64,000 nt of DNA from Bacillota bacterium (lineage in GTDB: Bacteria > Sysuimicrobiota > Sysuimicrobiia > Sysuimicrobiales > Segetimicrobiaceae), in NCBI GenBank assembly GCA_021324255.1, contig JAJPJL010000068.1, forward strand, positions 62,001 through 126,000, written 5' to 3'. Numbering within the stretch: the first letter of the stretch is position 1; each line of letters begins with the position of its first letter. The position numbers were made by a program, and so were the translations under genes. Positions 51,474 to 61,088 of the stretch are shown here, piece by piece. The notes below the pieces were generated by a model. It worked only from the letters and a program-made list of their open reading frames with translations. It was not told the origin of the DNA and did no database searches.

Positions 51474-53084
51474 TCACCGCAGGGAGACGGTCTCCATGTA
51501 TTCGTTGGCCGTCGGCTGCAGCACGAGCCCGGAGACGTTCCTGCGCATCAGCACCGGGACACGGGCGTACGCGATGTAGATATCGCGGACATCCTGGTCG
51601 ATCATCCGCGCGGCCTGCGCGTACATGACGGCGCGCTGCGCTTGGCTCGTGGTGGCGCGCGCGCGGTTGATGAGCGCGAAGAGGTCGGGCTTGTTGTACG
51701 AGAAGTTCGCGCTGTTGGCGTCGTACTTCGCGAAATTGTAGGCCCAGAAGTCGTCAGGGTCGCCGTAGTCCCCCGTGCCGCCGATCATGAAGATCTGAAA
51801 CTTGTTCGTCGCGCGGTCGTTCAGGTACGACGCCCAGTCCTCCGTCATCAGGTGCGCGCGAATGCCGACCTTGGAGAGATCGCTCGCAATCGCGGTTGCG
51901 ATGACCTTCCCATTGGGAAAGTACGTGCGGCTGATGGGCATGTACCAAAACTCGAGCGAGAAGCCGTTGGGATATCCGGCCTCGGTCAGGAGCCGGCGTG
52001 CCCGGTCGGGATCGTACGGCGTGGGCCGGATGTCGGCGCGTCCCCACATGACCGGGGGAAGGAGCTGATCGGCCACCTGTCCGTAGCCGCCGTACAGCGC
52101 CTGCACGATGGACGGGCGGTCGATCGCGAGGGCGATCGCCTCGCGGATCCGGCGGTCCTGGAGCAGTGGGAGGTTCATGTTGAAGCGGAGCCATCCGCTG
52201 TTGAACGCGGGGCGCAGGGCCACCTTCAGGGCGGGATCCGCGAGCGCGGTCTTGACATCGTCGGGATTGGGCAGCTCCATCAACTGGATCTCGCCGGCCT
52301 TGAGGGCGAGGAAGCGCGCCGAGTTGTCCTTGATCACGCGAAAGACGACCCGCTGGACGCGCGGCAGTCCGCGACGGTAATATGACGGGTTCGCCGCCAG
52401 CGTGATGTGATCGTCGCGCACCCATTCCACGAACCGGAACGCGCCGGTGCCGACAGGGTGCTGCGCGACCCCGCTCGCGCCCACCTGCTTCACCGACTGC
52501 GGGCTTGCAAACCCGAACGAGATCGCCGACAGCGCCGACAGCAACGGCGCGTTCGGCGCCTTGAGGACGATTTGGATCGTGTGCGCATCGACGACGCGGC
52601 TCGTCTGGTACGTGTCGGCCACGAAGTCGTCCCATGCTTCGAACGTGCCGCCCTTCGGCCGGTAGGGGTTGTGCGGATCGGCCCACCGGTCGATGTTGAA
52701 CTTGACGGCCTCCGCGGTGAATGGCGTCCCGTCCTGAAACGTCACGCCCCGGCGCAACTTGAACGTCCAGACGAGCCCGTTGGGCGAGGTCGACCAGCCG
52801 GTCGCGAGATCCGGCTCGATCTCGACCTTGCCGGGTTGCGCGCGGGTGAGCGTGTTGTAGAGCTGCGTGGAGACCATCGTGGTCTGCGTGTCCGTCGACA
52901 GCGGCACGTCGAGCGTAAACACGTCCCCGGATCGGCCCCACACGAGCGTGGCAGGCCCGGCGGCCCACCCCGGCACCGACGCGGGCAGCGCCAGGATCGC
53001 CGCGAGCGCTGCCGCGGCGGCGGTGGCGGCCGCTCGCTTCCGTTGTGGCACGTGACCCGCAGTGAACCCTGCGCGACCGATCAT
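51474..53084 (-). CDS. ABC substrate-binding protein, family 5 (no adjacent permease)
   Basis: This protein of about 536 residues starts at ATG 53084 behind GGGGAGG. The signal peptide is AAAAALAAILALPASVPGWA. The mature protein has the normal order: LVWGRSGDVFTLDVPLSTDT, LATGWSTSPNGLVWTFKLRR, LKAGEIQLMELPN, IREAIALAIDR, TPYDPDRARRLLTEAGYPNG, then the C-terminal domain. The uninterrupted stretch TEAGYPNGFSLEFWY shows the normal continuation that is split in the permuted protein. A creatininase-like gene follows on the same strand. Confidence 0.93.
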   Translation of the reverse strand: MIGRAGFTAGHVPQRKRAAATAAAAALAAILALPASVPGWAAGPATLVWGRSGDVFTLDVPLSTDTQTTMVSTQLYNTLTRAQPGKVEIEPDLATGWSTSPNGLVWTFKLRRGVTFQDGTPFTAEAVKFNIDRWADPHNPYRPKGGTFEAWDDFVADTYQTSRVVDAHTIQIVLKAPNAPLLSALSAISFGFASPQSVKQVGASGVAQHPVGTGAFRFVEWVRDDHITLAANPSYYRRGLPRVQRVVFRVIKDNSARFLALKAGEIQLMELPNPDDVKTALADPALKVALRPAFNSGWLRFNMNLPLLQDRRIREAIALAIDRPSIVQALYGGYGQVADQLLPPVMWGRADIRPTPYDPDRARRLLTEAGYPNGFSLEFWYMPISRTYFPNGKVIATAIASDLSKVGIRAHLMTEDWASYLNDRATNKFQIFMIGGTGDYGDPDDFWAYNFAKYDANSANFSYNKPDLFALINRARATTSQAQRAVMYAQAARMIDQDVRDIYIAYARVPVLMRRNVSGLVLQPTANEYMETVSLR

Positions 53085-53346
53085 CACGGTTCCTCCCCCA
53101 CGATGCGAGTCCGGAGTCCGGCCGCGGCTGGTTCGGCGATCGGAGCCCCCGCGTGGATGTTCTCCCCGCCCGAGGCTTACCCCTGGGGCGCGCGGCTGCT
53201 CATCCAAACAACCGCGGCCTCCCGAGGGTGCGCTTCGCCGGGGGCGGCGGCCGGCCTGCGGCGGCATCTTGCCGCTAGGCAGCGTGGCATCGTATCATCG
53301 GCTTGGCGCGGGTGACGGCGTCCTGGCCGCGCGCGGGGGGACGAGG

Positions 53347-54192
53347 GTGCGAGGGGGCATCGCGGTCGTGGTCGCGCTGTGCGCGCTGGCATGGCCATGG
53401 GGGAGTGGGGCCGGGTGGGCCGCGCCCCCGATATCCGCGGTGCTCGTCACCCCCGTGGCGCCGGAAGCTCCGGTCCCGGTCGTCACGCCTCCGCCGCTCC
53501 GCGCTCCCGACCCGGCCGTCTTCGAGTTGATCACGATGACGCGCGACGCGGGTGGCGCCCATTCCGTTTCGGCCGGGACGGCGTTTTTCATCGATGCCAA
53601 CGGGACCGCGCTGACGAACAGCCACGTTGTCTACGCGGCGTTCACCGAGCCCGCGCGCTACCGGCTGCTCGCGATCATCGGCGCCGAGTTCTACAGCGCG
53701 TCCATCGTTTGCGCCAGCGTGCTCGCGGAGGCGTCGGTCAATCGCCTGGCCCCGGCGCCCCTCGGGCGGGATATCGCGGAGATCCGCGTCATGCCTTCGG
53801 CGTTCGAGTTCGTCCGCATCCGGGACCCTCGCGCGGGCGTGACCTACGTGGCGCACCGGGGCCCGGTGCCGCGTTTCGCCGCGCTCCCGTTGGGGCATGC
53901 GCCGGCGGTCGGCGAGGTTGTGCGGATCGTCGGTTACGGCGAGAGCGAAACGCCCGAGGTCGCCGACGTGCAGTGGACGACGACGGGGATGGTCAGCGAC
54001 ATCTCCACGGCGCAGGACGGCACGCCCGTGTTCGGCGTGGAGTCGCAGCACCGCCCGCGGCCGGGCAACAGCGGGTCGCCGGTGCTCGATGACCAGGGAT
54101 ACGTCATCGGGATGTACACGTGGAACGTGGCCGAGAGCGCCACAGCCGGGCTCGCGATCGCGGGCCCGGCGCTGGCCCGCGCCTGCCCCTAG
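53347..54192 (+). CDS. Exported trypsin-like serine protease
   Basis: This protein of about 281 residues starts at GTG 53347; upstream ORF sequence belongs to the divergent promoter region. A hydrophobic signal (VRGGIAVVVALCALAWPWG) is followed by a Pro-rich linker and a trypsin-like domain. Catalytic His is in ALTNSHVVYAAF, Asp probably in GRDIAEIRV, and Ser in RPGNSGSPVLDDQG. There is no PDZ domain, so it is not a complete DegP/HtrA. It probably works outside the cell or in the envelope. It stands alone between oppositely oriented genes. Confidence 0.85.
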   Translation: MRGGIAVVVALCALAWPWGSGAGWAAPPISAVLVTPVAPEAPVPVVTPPPLRAPDPAVFELITMTRDAGGAHSVSAGTAFFIDANGTALTNSHVVYAAFTEPARYRLLAIIGAEFYSASIVCASVLAEASVNRLAPAPLGRDIAEIRVMPSAFEFVRIRDPRAGVTYVAHRGPVPRFAALPLGHAPAVGEVVRIVGYGESETPEVADVQWTTTGMVSDISTAQDGTPVFGVESQHRPRPGNSGSPVLDDQGYVIGMYTWNVAESATAGLAIAGPALARACP

Positions 54193-54200
54193 ACACGCGG

Positions 54201-55319
54201 TTATTGGACCCGCGCTCTCGCGGCCACCGCCCAGACGTGCTCTACGCGGCCGTTGCGGGCGAGCACGAGCCGCTCGGCGAGGTTCACGGTTGGGCAGACG
54301 TGCGCCGGGAGCACGTGCACGAGATCGCCGACCCGCAGCCGCCGGGCATCGGCGGTGAGCTGCACCCGACCGTGCTCTTCCCAGAGCCGATCGATCTGAC
54401 AGTCCGGGTAGTCGCGTAGCATGCCGTGGCTGGGGCCGCGGCTGCTGAATGGTCCCGTTTCCGCGGTGAGCACTTTGCTCCCCGCGTCCACAACGGCCAC
54501 GTCCGGCGCCGGCCGGCTGATGACCCGGGTGAGCACCGTCAGGGCGCACTCCTCCGGCCGCGCCACGCCCCAGTGCAGCTGCGTCGCGTCGTTGAACACG
54601 TAGGTCCCCGGCCGGATCTCGGTAATCCCGCGCACGCGCGCGGCGGCGCGACCCGTGGGCGTGGAGCCGACGCTCACGTCGTCGACCCGGATGCCGGCGC
54701 CGCGCAGGCGGTCCGCGGCTGCGACCATGATCTCGCCTTCCTCCCGGCCCGCCGCGTCGGGGTCCGGACGGTATCCGCGATAGGTAAAGATGCCGGCGAC
54801 GCGCAGACCGGGGAGCCGCCCCACGCCGCGGGCGAGCGCGAGGAGCGGTTCGCCCGGCGCCACGCCGCAGCGACCCAGGCCGGTGTCGACCTCGAGCATG
54901 ACGTCCACGGTGCACCCGGCCCCGGCCGCGGCGCGGGCGAGGGGTTCCGCGACCTCGAGGCTGTCGACGCCCACGCGGAGCCGGATCTCGCGCGCGAGCC
55001 GCAGCAACCGGGCAAGCTTTGGCCCTCCGACGATCTCGTAGGCGAGAAAGATGTCGGTGATTCCGGCCTGCGCCATCAGCTCCGCCTCGCCCAGCTTGGC
55101 CAGCGACAGTCCGACGGCGCCCGCGGCCATCTGGCGGGCCGCGATCTCGACGCACTTATGGGTCTTGCCGTGCGGGCGCAGCTTGACGCCGGCGCCCCGC
55201 GCGTACTCCGCCCAGCCGGCGATATTGCGTTCGAGGCGGTCCAGATCCACCACGAGCGACGGCGTGTCCAGCGTACCCACCGCCTGGGACGGCTTGATCG
55301 CGGCCGTATCAACGGTCAT
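54201..55319 (-). CDS. D-threonine aldolase / D-serine dehydratase-like PLP enzyme (fold type III)
   Basis: This 372-residue protein starts at ATG 55319. The N-terminal alanine-racemase-like barrel carries LRPHGKTHKC with the PLP lysine (Lys52). EVDTGLGRCGV and GIFTYRGY are typical of the family. The C-terminal domain ends in HVLPAHVCPTVN, the His/Cys metal site of eukaryotic-type D-serine dehydratase and D-threonine aldolase. It would cleave or dehydrate D-hydroxyamino acids. The HMGL-family gene lies upstream on the same strand, about 120 bases away. Confidence 0.88.
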   Translation of the reverse strand: MTVDTAAIKPSQAVGTLDTPSLVVDLDRLERNIAGWAEYARGAGVKLRPHGKTHKCVEIAARQMAAGAVGLSLAKLGEAELMAQAGITDIFLAYEIVGGPKLARLLRLAREIRLRVGVDSLEVAEPLARAAAGAGCTVDVMLEVDTGLGRCGVAPGEPLLALARGVGRLPGLRVAGIFTYRGYRPDPDAAGREEGEIMVAAADRLRGAGIRVDDVSVGSTPTGRAAARVRGITEIRPGTYVFNDATQLHWGVARPEECALTVLTRVISRPAPDVAVVDAGSKVLTAETGPFSSRGPSHGMLRDYPDCQIDRLWEEHGRVQLTADARRLRVGDLVHVLPAHVCPTVNLAERLVLARNGRVEHVWAVAARARVQ

Positions 55320-55439
55320 GCATCACCTCGCTGTCGGGCGGCGGCGCGGAAACGGCAGCCGGTCCCGCATGGGGTTGTCACAGGACCCTCCCGTGGCGTG
55401 ATCCGCCGAGCCGTCCGGGCACGGAACCCCCGGCGGCCG

Positions 55440-56768
55440 CTAGATCGCGGACGGCTGCGCCCGCATGTGGTTCAGGTGCTGCTTGACGATGGGCTCCAAC
55501 TCTTCCCACTCGATGCTAGTCTGCCGCCCGGCGTCGAACTCCCGCAGCATCCAGTCATGGATCTCCTGCAGCCCGGGATCGTCTTTGGCCGGCTCGATGC
55601 CGAGGTGCTGTTTGATCAGGAAGATCAACCCGGCGATCCCGGAATCCTTGGTGAGCGACACCTCCAGCGGCCGCCCCAGGAGGGTCGGCACGTCGAACGG
55701 CGCGTACATCCACCAGAACTTGTTCAAGCCGTCCGCGTGGATGCCCGCGCGGGTGCGATGGGCGTCGCGGCCGTACAGCGGATACTTGGGCGGCAGGGGT
55801 TCGCCCATCTCCGCGTACAGCGCGGCGAGGGCGTTGAGCGCGGTGAAATCCGGCCGCGCGCCGGGGAAGTATCCCATGCCGATCAGGTGGACCAGCACCT
55901 GCTCCAAGGGCGCGTTGCCGGTGCGCTCTCCCTTGCCGAGGCACGTGCCGTTGATGACGCTGCACCCCTCGCGCACCGCGCTCAGGCAGTTCGCGACGAC
56001 CAGCCCGGTGTCGTTGTGGGGATGAAACTCGAGATCGTCGGGGCGCAGCCCGAGGCGCCGCAACTCCCGGAAGATCATGGGTACGCTGCGCGGGAGGGCG
56101 ACGTCCTCGTACGGGAGTCCGAGCCCCATCGTGTCGCACACGCGAAACTTCGGCCGCTGCGCGCCTCCGTACGGGGCGGCGGTCTCCAGCACGGTTTCGA
56201 TGAAGGCGAGCATGAACGCCATCGGCGCGCGCGTGGCGTCCTCCAGATGGAGCCGCGGCCGGATCCCGGCATCGAGCGTGATCTTGACCGCATCGAGATA
56301 CGTCCGCGCCGCCTGGACGCGGCCCCCGGGCTTGAACTTGTGGAACGTATGATAATCCGAGGCGGATGCGAGCATCCCCGTCTCGCGCACGCCGAGCGTC
56401 TTGATCAGCTCCACGTCCTTGGCGGTGGCGCGGATCCACGTGGTCGGTTCGATCGAGGCGCCCGCCCGGTAGCGGTCCAAGGCGCCCTGCAGCGCCGCGC
56501 GGTCGGACGCACGGTACACGAAGAACTCCGCCTGGCGGATCGCGCCGGACGTCCCGGTGAACCGGCAGAGCAGGTCGTAGATCTTCAGCCCCTGCTCGGC
56601 GCTGAGAGGCAGCCCCCCCTGCTGTCCGTCACGATGCGTCGTTTCCGTCGTCCACGCCTCGGGCGGCAGGGTGTCCGGGCGCCGGGTCCACGCGAAGCGC
56701 GGGAAGTCATCCCGCGGAAAGCTTTCGAGGCAATAATCCGGGGCGCTTGGATCGCTGATCTTCGCCAC
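55440..56768 (-). CDS. HMGL-like carboxyltransferase (isopropylmalate/homocitrate synthase-like)
   Basis: This 442-residue protein starts at GTG 56768 behind GGAGGG. The barrel opens with TETTHRDGQQGG, in place of the usual TLRDGEQ. HPHNDTGLVVANCLSAVREG supplies the metal-binding histidines, and NGTCLGKGERTGNAPLEQVL is the conserved signature. The long first 40 residues and the variant first motif place it outside the core LeuA and NifV groups. The likely reaction is aldol condensation or cleavage of a 2-oxoacid with an acyl-CoA. The substrate is unassigned. Confidence 0.87.
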   Translation of the reverse strand: MAKISDPSAPDYCLESFPRDDFPRFAWTRRPDTLPPEAWTTETTHRDGQQGGLPLSAEQGLKIYDLLCRFTGTSGAIRQAEFFVYRASDRAALQGALDRYRAGASIEPTTWIRATAKDVELIKTLGVRETGMLASASDYHTFHKFKPGGRVQAARTYLDAVKITLDAGIRPRLHLEDATRAPMAFMLAFIETVLETAAPYGGAQRPKFRVCDTMGLGLPYEDVALPRSVPMIFRELRRLGLRPDDLEFHPHNDTGLVVANCLSAVREGCSVINGTCLGKGERTGNAPLEQVLVHLIGMGYFPGARPDFTALNALAALYAEMGEPLPPKYPLYGRDAHRTRAGIHADGLNKFWWMYAPFDVPTLLGRPLEVSLTKDSGIAGLIFLIKQHLGIEPAKDDPGLQEIHDWMLREFDAGRQTSIEWEELEPIVKQHLNHMRAQPSAI

Positions 56769-56882
56769 GACACCCTCCTACGCGGCCGGGTCTCGCTTCG
56801 AGTATACTGCCGCGTCTCCGGAGCCGCCAGGCCCCGGGGCTGGAGCCCGACGCGCGTGCGGTCGAGCACGGCTCTCCGACTC

Positions 56883-57050
56883 CTACGGCTTCGGCACGAT
56901 CACCTGCTCGGTGGTGTAAAAGCCCTCATCTACGCTGCACTCGAGGGACGCGATCCGCCCGTCGGCCGCGTCAAGACGCTTGTCGCTGTGCTCGGAGGTA
57001 CTTTCGAGATGCGCGATCCCGGCCCGGGGTGTGGAGCCCCGCCGGCGTGA
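56883..57050 (-). pseudogene. Open stretch after the efflux gene, possible gene remnant
   Basis: Directly behind the MFS stop, in the same frame, 55 codons stay open up to a TAG. The last 40 have coding-like composition (HLESTSEHSDKRLDAADGRI, then ASLECSVDEGFYTTEQVIVP) resembling a small coiled-coil protein. No ATG, GTG or TTG precedes this segment, so it is probably a remnant. The rest of 56769-57050 shows nothing else. Confidence 0.3.
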
Positions 57051-58649
57051 TCAGTCCGCGGCGGCCGCCGCCTCGCCGCCTCCCTGACGCCGCCGCGCGC
57101 CGCGCAGCAGCAGCGAGATCGGGAGACAGGCAACGAGCACGAGCCCGATCACCGCGAACACGTAGTCGAACGCGACGACCGCCGACTGTTGGTTGATGAG
57201 CGACTGCAGCATCGCGAGGGCCTGCCAGTGCGCGGTGGTCGGGTTGCTGCCCCGCGCCAGAAAGCCCTGCTGGAACGCCTGCCACCATTGGACGAAGGTG
57301 GGATTGTACGGCGACGCGTAGCGGTTGAGGTGCGCGCTCGCGGTCTGGATCTTGTGGTCCAGCAGCGTGACGACGATCGCGGTGCCAAAGCTCCCGCCGA
57401 GTTGCCGGATAAGGTTGTACAGGCCGGCCGCGCTCTGCATCTGCGGCCGAGGGATCGCCGACAGCGTCGCGGTCGAGAGCGGGACGAACATGAACGCGAA
57501 GCCGACGCCCTGGAGCACCTGCGGGATCAGGATCGCGACCTCGGAGGTCCCGAGGTTGAAGCGGGCCATGAGAAAGCTGCTCGCGCCCGACAAGGCGAGG
57601 GCAAACGGGAGCATCACGACCGGTCCCAGCCGGTTGTAGAGGAGCCCCGCCACCGGCATCATGAGCACCATCGTCAGGGAGCGCGGCATGAGCGTCAACC
57701 CGGCGCGCGTCGCGCTGTATCCCAGCAGGTTTTGCAGGAACAGCGGCAGGAGCAGCAGGCTCCCGAACAGCGCCATGCCCAGGATGCCGATGATGAGCGT
57801 CCCGGAGGCGAAGGACACGTTGCGAAGGATGCGCAGGTTGACGGCAGGCTCCGGCACCCGCAGTTCCCACACGAGGAAGACGGCGAGCGCCAAGGCGGCC
57901 ACGATGCCGAGCGCGACGATGAACGTGCTCTGGAACCAGCCGTCGGTCTCGCCCTCTTCCAGCATGATCTGGAGCGCGGCGAGCCCCACGGTCATGAGCC
58001 CGATGCCGACGCCGTCGATGCGGCGGAGTCCCTGTGCGCGCATGTACGGCGGGTCCACCACGAACTGCGCGCCCATGATCAGGCCCATGATGCCGATCGG
58101 GACGTTGACGAAGAAGATCCACGGCCAGGAGAAGTTGTCCGTGAGCCAGCCGCCGAGCGTCGGCCCGATGGCCGGCCCGAGCAGCACGATCATGCCGTAG
58201 AGCCCCATCGCCTGCGCCTGCTGCTCGGGCGGAAAGGTCTCCCGCATGATGGCCTGCGCCGTGGGCTGCAGGGCCCCGCCGCCGAAGCCCTGCAGCACGC
58301 GGAACGCGATGAGCTGGCCGAGATTACGCGACAGCCCGCACAGCACGGAGGCGAGCGTAAAGATCGCCACCGCGAACAGGTACATGCGCTTGCGGCCGAG
58401 GACCGAGGCCACCCACGCTGTGAGCGGCATGATGATCACGAGCGAGATCAGGTAGGAGGTGGTGACCCACGTGACCTCCTGCGTCGTGACGCCGTAGGTG
58501 GCCTGGATGTGCGCCAGCGCGACGTTGACGACGCTCGTGTCGATCGCGCCCATCATCGACCCGAACAGCACGGACACCGTGACCAGCCAGCGGTTGGCCC
58601 CGGCGGGGCGGCCGGCGGCGCCCGCGGTGGACAGAGCCGTTGCGGTCAC
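57051..58649 (-). CDS. DHA2-family drug/proton antiporter (EmrB/QacA type)
   Basis: This 532-residue, 14-helix major facilitator starts at GTG 58649, overlapping the HlyD-type stop by GTGA. Motifs are LFGSMMGAIDTSVVNVALAH at helix 1, ASVLGRKRMYLFAVAIFTLA (motif A loop), FRVLQGFGGGALQPTAQAIM, and LGPAIGPTLGGWLTDNFSWP (motif C, antiporter). It should extrude hydrophobic compounds together with the membrane-fusion protein encoded upstream, under control of the MerR regulator. Confidence 0.93.
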   Translation of the reverse strand: MTATALSTAGAAGRPAGANRWLVTVSVLFGSMMGAIDTSVVNVALAHIQATYGVTTQEVTWVTTSYLISLVIIMPLTAWVASVLGRKRMYLFAVAIFTLASVLCGLSRNLGQLIAFRVLQGFGGGALQPTAQAIMRETFPPEQQAQAMGLYGMIVLLGPAIGPTLGGWLTDNFSWPWIFFVNVPIGIMGLIMGAQFVVDPPYMRAQGLRRIDGVGIGLMTVGLAALQIMLEEGETDGWFQSTFIVALGIVAALALAVFLVWELRVPEPAVNLRILRNVSFASGTLIIGILGMALFGSLLLLPLFLQNLLGYSATRAGLTLMPRSLTMVLMMPVAGLLYNRLGPVVMLPFALALSGASSFLMARFNLGTSEVAILIPQVLQGVGFAFMFVPLSTATLSAIPRPQMQSAAGLYNLIRQLGGSFGTAIVVTLLDHKIQTASAHLNRYASPYNPTFVQWWQAFQQGFLARGSNPTTAHWQALAMLQSLINQQSAVVAFDYVFAVIGLVLVACLPISLLLRGARRRQGGGEAAAAAD

Positions 58650-60115
58650 GGATCCTTGAGGCCGGGCTGCGTCGCATCCACGTGGCGCGTGTCGATCGAC
58701 ACCTCGGCCGACAGGCCGATGGGGAGCTGCCGTCCATGCGGAAACTCCCTGGCGTCGAGCGTGATCCACACGGGCACGAGCTGGACCACCTTGACGAAGT
58801 TACCCGTGGCGTTGTCCGGCGGCAGCAGCGCCGTCGTGGAACCGGTCGCGGGCGTGATGCTCGTCACGTGACCGTGAAACACGCGGCCGCGGTAGGTGTC
58901 GACCGTCACGCGCACCGGGTTGCCGACCCGGATGTTGCCGAGTTGTGTTTCCTTGATGTTGGCGATCACCCACAGGCGATGGTCCACGGCCACCGACAGG
59001 AGCGGTTGGTTTGGCTGCACCACGGAACCGATCTGGACGGTGCGGTTCGTCACCCACCCGTCGACCGGGGCGCGTATCTTCGTCCGCGCCAGGTTGACCG
59101 CGGCGATCCTGACCTGCTCCGCCGCCTGGGCGGCCTGCGCCTGGGCGACCGCGAGCTGCTCGGCGCGCTGCCGCACCACGGCGTTGCCGGCTTCGGCCTG
59201 CTGCAGGTTGGCCTCGGCCTGCTCGATCTGTCCGCGGTTGATCGCGATCGCGTTTTGGGTGACCGTGACTTGCTGGCGATTCGCCTCCGCCGCCGCCAGG
59301 TTCGCCCGCGCCTGCCGGAGGCTGTCCTGCGCCGCGCGGTACTGGGCGAGCGCGGTTTCGTACGCGGCTGTGTCCGTGTCGACTTGCTGCTGCGCGATGG
59401 CTCCCTGCGACAGGAGCTGCCGGTCGCGGCTCAGCGTCTTGGTTGCGGTGTCGTAGCCCGCCTTGGTCGATTGCACGTTCGCCTGTGCCGTCGTCACCGC
59501 GGCCTGCGCCTGGTCGACCTGCGTCGCGGTCGTTTGCTGAACCATTTGCAGTTGCGCCTGGGACTGCGGCAGGCTCGGTGTGGTCGCCGCCAGCGCGCCG
59601 CGGGCCGCCGACACGCCGGTCGTGAACTGCTGTTCCTGCGCCACGAGCGCCGCGCGGGCGGCGTCGACCTGGGCTTGATCGGCGGCGAGGTTGGCCCGGG
59701 CCTGGTTCAGAGCCAGCTGGTAGTCCGTCGGGTCGAGCTCGACCAGGACCGTGCCCGCTTTGACGTATTGGTTGTCGGCGACGTCGATCTTGGTGACCGT
59801 TCCCGTCACCTGCGAGCTCACCGGCGCCACGTCCCCGGACGTTTGGGCGTTGTCGGTCTTGACCAGGCCGATATTGAGGCGCCAGTACACCACGCCCGCG
59901 ACGATGACGAGCACGAGCGCCGCGATGGCGACCGGGAGCGCCAGCCGGCGGCCGCTTCGGCGCGGCTGCGGCGGTGGAGAACCCGGCCGCCCGTTGCCGT
60001 CCGCGGCTCCAGCCCCGGTTGGGGTTCGTTTGGCGTCGGCCGAAACCGTGTGCGTCCCCGGCCCGGCGGCCTGGGCTGGCTCGCTGCCGGTTCGGGTCGG
60101 TGCGTCGTCGCTCAT
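58646..60115 (-). CDS. HlyD/EmrA-family membrane fusion protein
   Basis: This 489-residue protein has a Pro/Gly-rich cytoplasmic start, one membrane segment (LALPVAIAALVLVIVAGVVY, about 58-77), then a biotinyl-lipoyl half-motif (VSSQVTGTVTKIDVADNQYV). A long Gln/Ala-rich coiled coil of about 220 residues follows, then the second lipoyl half (TKIRAPVDGWVTNRTVQIGS) and a beta-barrel. The coiled coil is longer than in typical EmrA, with repeated AAA..QA patterns. Overlaps at both ends (ATGA with merR-like, GTGA with the MFS gene) show a tight three-gene operon. Confidence 0.92.
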   Translation of the reverse strand: MSDDAPTRTGSEPAQAAGPGTHTVSADAKRTPTGAGAADGNGRPGSPPPQPRRSGRRLALPVAIAALVLVIVAGVVYWRLNIGLVKTDNAQTSGDVAPVSSQVTGTVTKIDVADNQYVKAGTVLVELDPTDYQLALNQARANLAADQAQVDAARAALVAQEQQFTTGVSAARGALAATTPSLPQSQAQLQMVQQTTATQVDQAQAAVTTAQANVQSTKAGYDTATKTLSRDRQLLSQGAIAQQQVDTDTAAYETALAQYRAAQDSLRQARANLAAAEANRQQVTVTQNAIAINRGQIEQAEANLQQAEAGNAVVRQRAEQLAVAQAQAAQAAEQVRIAAVNLARTKIRAPVDGWVTNRTVQIGSVVQPNQPLLSVAVDHRLWVIANIKETQLGNIRVGNPVRVTVDTYRGRVFHGHVTSITPATGSTTALLPPDNATGNFVKVVQLVPVWITLDAREFPHGRQLPIGLSAEVSIDTRHVDATQPGLKDP

Positions 60116-60681
60116 CGTTCCTCCCTCGCTTGCGGTACCGCCGGATTATGATTGTCGTGGGGCATATCGACGGGCTCGTTCGCGATCTCGCTCAAGAGCT
60201 GCTCGCGCCGAGCGCGCAACCGCCCCAGGCTCTGCTCCAGCTCGTCGTGCAGTTTGGCGAGCCGGGCCATTCGTTCGTTGATGATCCGCACCTGGGACTG
60301 GGCCAAGGCGGCGGCTCGCTCCACGAGGCCGAGCCGCGCCCTCGGATCCGTCGTCTGCTGGTATGCCTGCCGTATCTCCGCGCGCGCCGCGTCCGCCTGC
60401 AGCGTTTCCTTGATCTCCGCCAGCGAGAAGCCGAGAAGCGTCTGGAGCTCCTTGATCCGGAGCAACTGCGAGACTTCCGCATCGCTAAAGAGACGGAAGC
60501 CCCCCGCGGTCCTGCCCGACGGAGCGAGCAGCCCCATTTCCTCGTAGTAGCGTATCGCTCGGGGCGTCAACCCGGTGCGCCGGACAATCTCTTCCATGCG
60601 ATAGCATGGAGGCGACTCGCCGCTGCCGTACTCGGGGGCACCCTGCGATTGCGCCTTGCCCGCCTTTTCAGGGTCGGTCAT
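60112..60681 (-). CDS. MerR-family transcriptional regulator
   Basis: This 189-residue protein has the winged-helix motif YRMEEIVRRTGLTPRAIRYY and EEMGLLAPSGRTAGGFRLFS, followed by the usual coiled coil (KELQTLLGFSLAEIKETL, then ERMARLAKLHDELEQSLGRL). There is no C-terminal metal-binding cysteine set, so it more likely senses an organic compound. It is the first gene of the efflux operon, and the HlyD-type gene starts within its stop. Confidence 0.92.
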   Translation of the reverse strand: MTDPEKAGKAQSQGAPEYGSGESPPCYRMEEIVRRTGLTPRAIRYYEEMGLLAPSGRTAGGFRLFSDAEVSQLLRIKELQTLLGFSLAEIKETLQADAARAEIRQAYQQTTDPRARLGLVERAAALAQSQVRIINERMARLAKLHDELEQSLGRLRARREQLLSEIANEPVDMPHDNHNPAVPQAREER

Positions 60682-60727
60682 CCGTCACGCTCCAACTGGA
60701 GTCACCGGTTTCATCATGAGACAACGA

Positions 60728-60770
60728 TCCTATAATAACACACTCTTCCGTGAGCGTCATATTGATAGGA
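60728..60770 (-). promoter_or_regulatory. Candidate promoter and operator of the MerR efflux operon
   Basis: On the minus strand TATGAC (60761-60756) and TATTAT (60737-60732) are separated by 18 bases, about 50 bases before the MerR start. The inverted repeat TCCTAT...ATAGGA (60728-60733 and 60765-60770) brackets both boxes. Spacing over 17 bases with a dyad is typical of MerR-controlled promoters. A TATAAT on the plus strand (60731) may give a second, opposite promoter. Confidence 0.5.
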
Positions 60771-61088
60771 CGGTGATGACGGGCGGCTCTTGCCAGAATT
60801 CCGTGTCATTCAAGCGCCGCAGGACACCCTGCCAAGCCAATCCTGTTACGTAAACGGCAGTCATCAGAGCGCGTATTCCTCCCAATGGCGCATGCAAGCG
60901 ACACTACGTGTGGCTCCTACGTGTCTGCGTCCGTTGAGGCGGCTCGACTGTGTGCCGGTGCGCCCGCGTAGTCATGGCCCCTAACTGAATGGGGCTCGTA
61001 CTGATAGGTCTCGTGGTGCCGGCCTACCTCAATGGGCAAACGCAAAATGGACAAACGCCGCGCCTAAGCCGCTCGGAAGCCAATCCTG

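Noticed and set aside
54426-57050. 874-residue plus-strand ORF
   Set aside because: Shadow of the D-threonine aldolase-like and HMGL-like genes.
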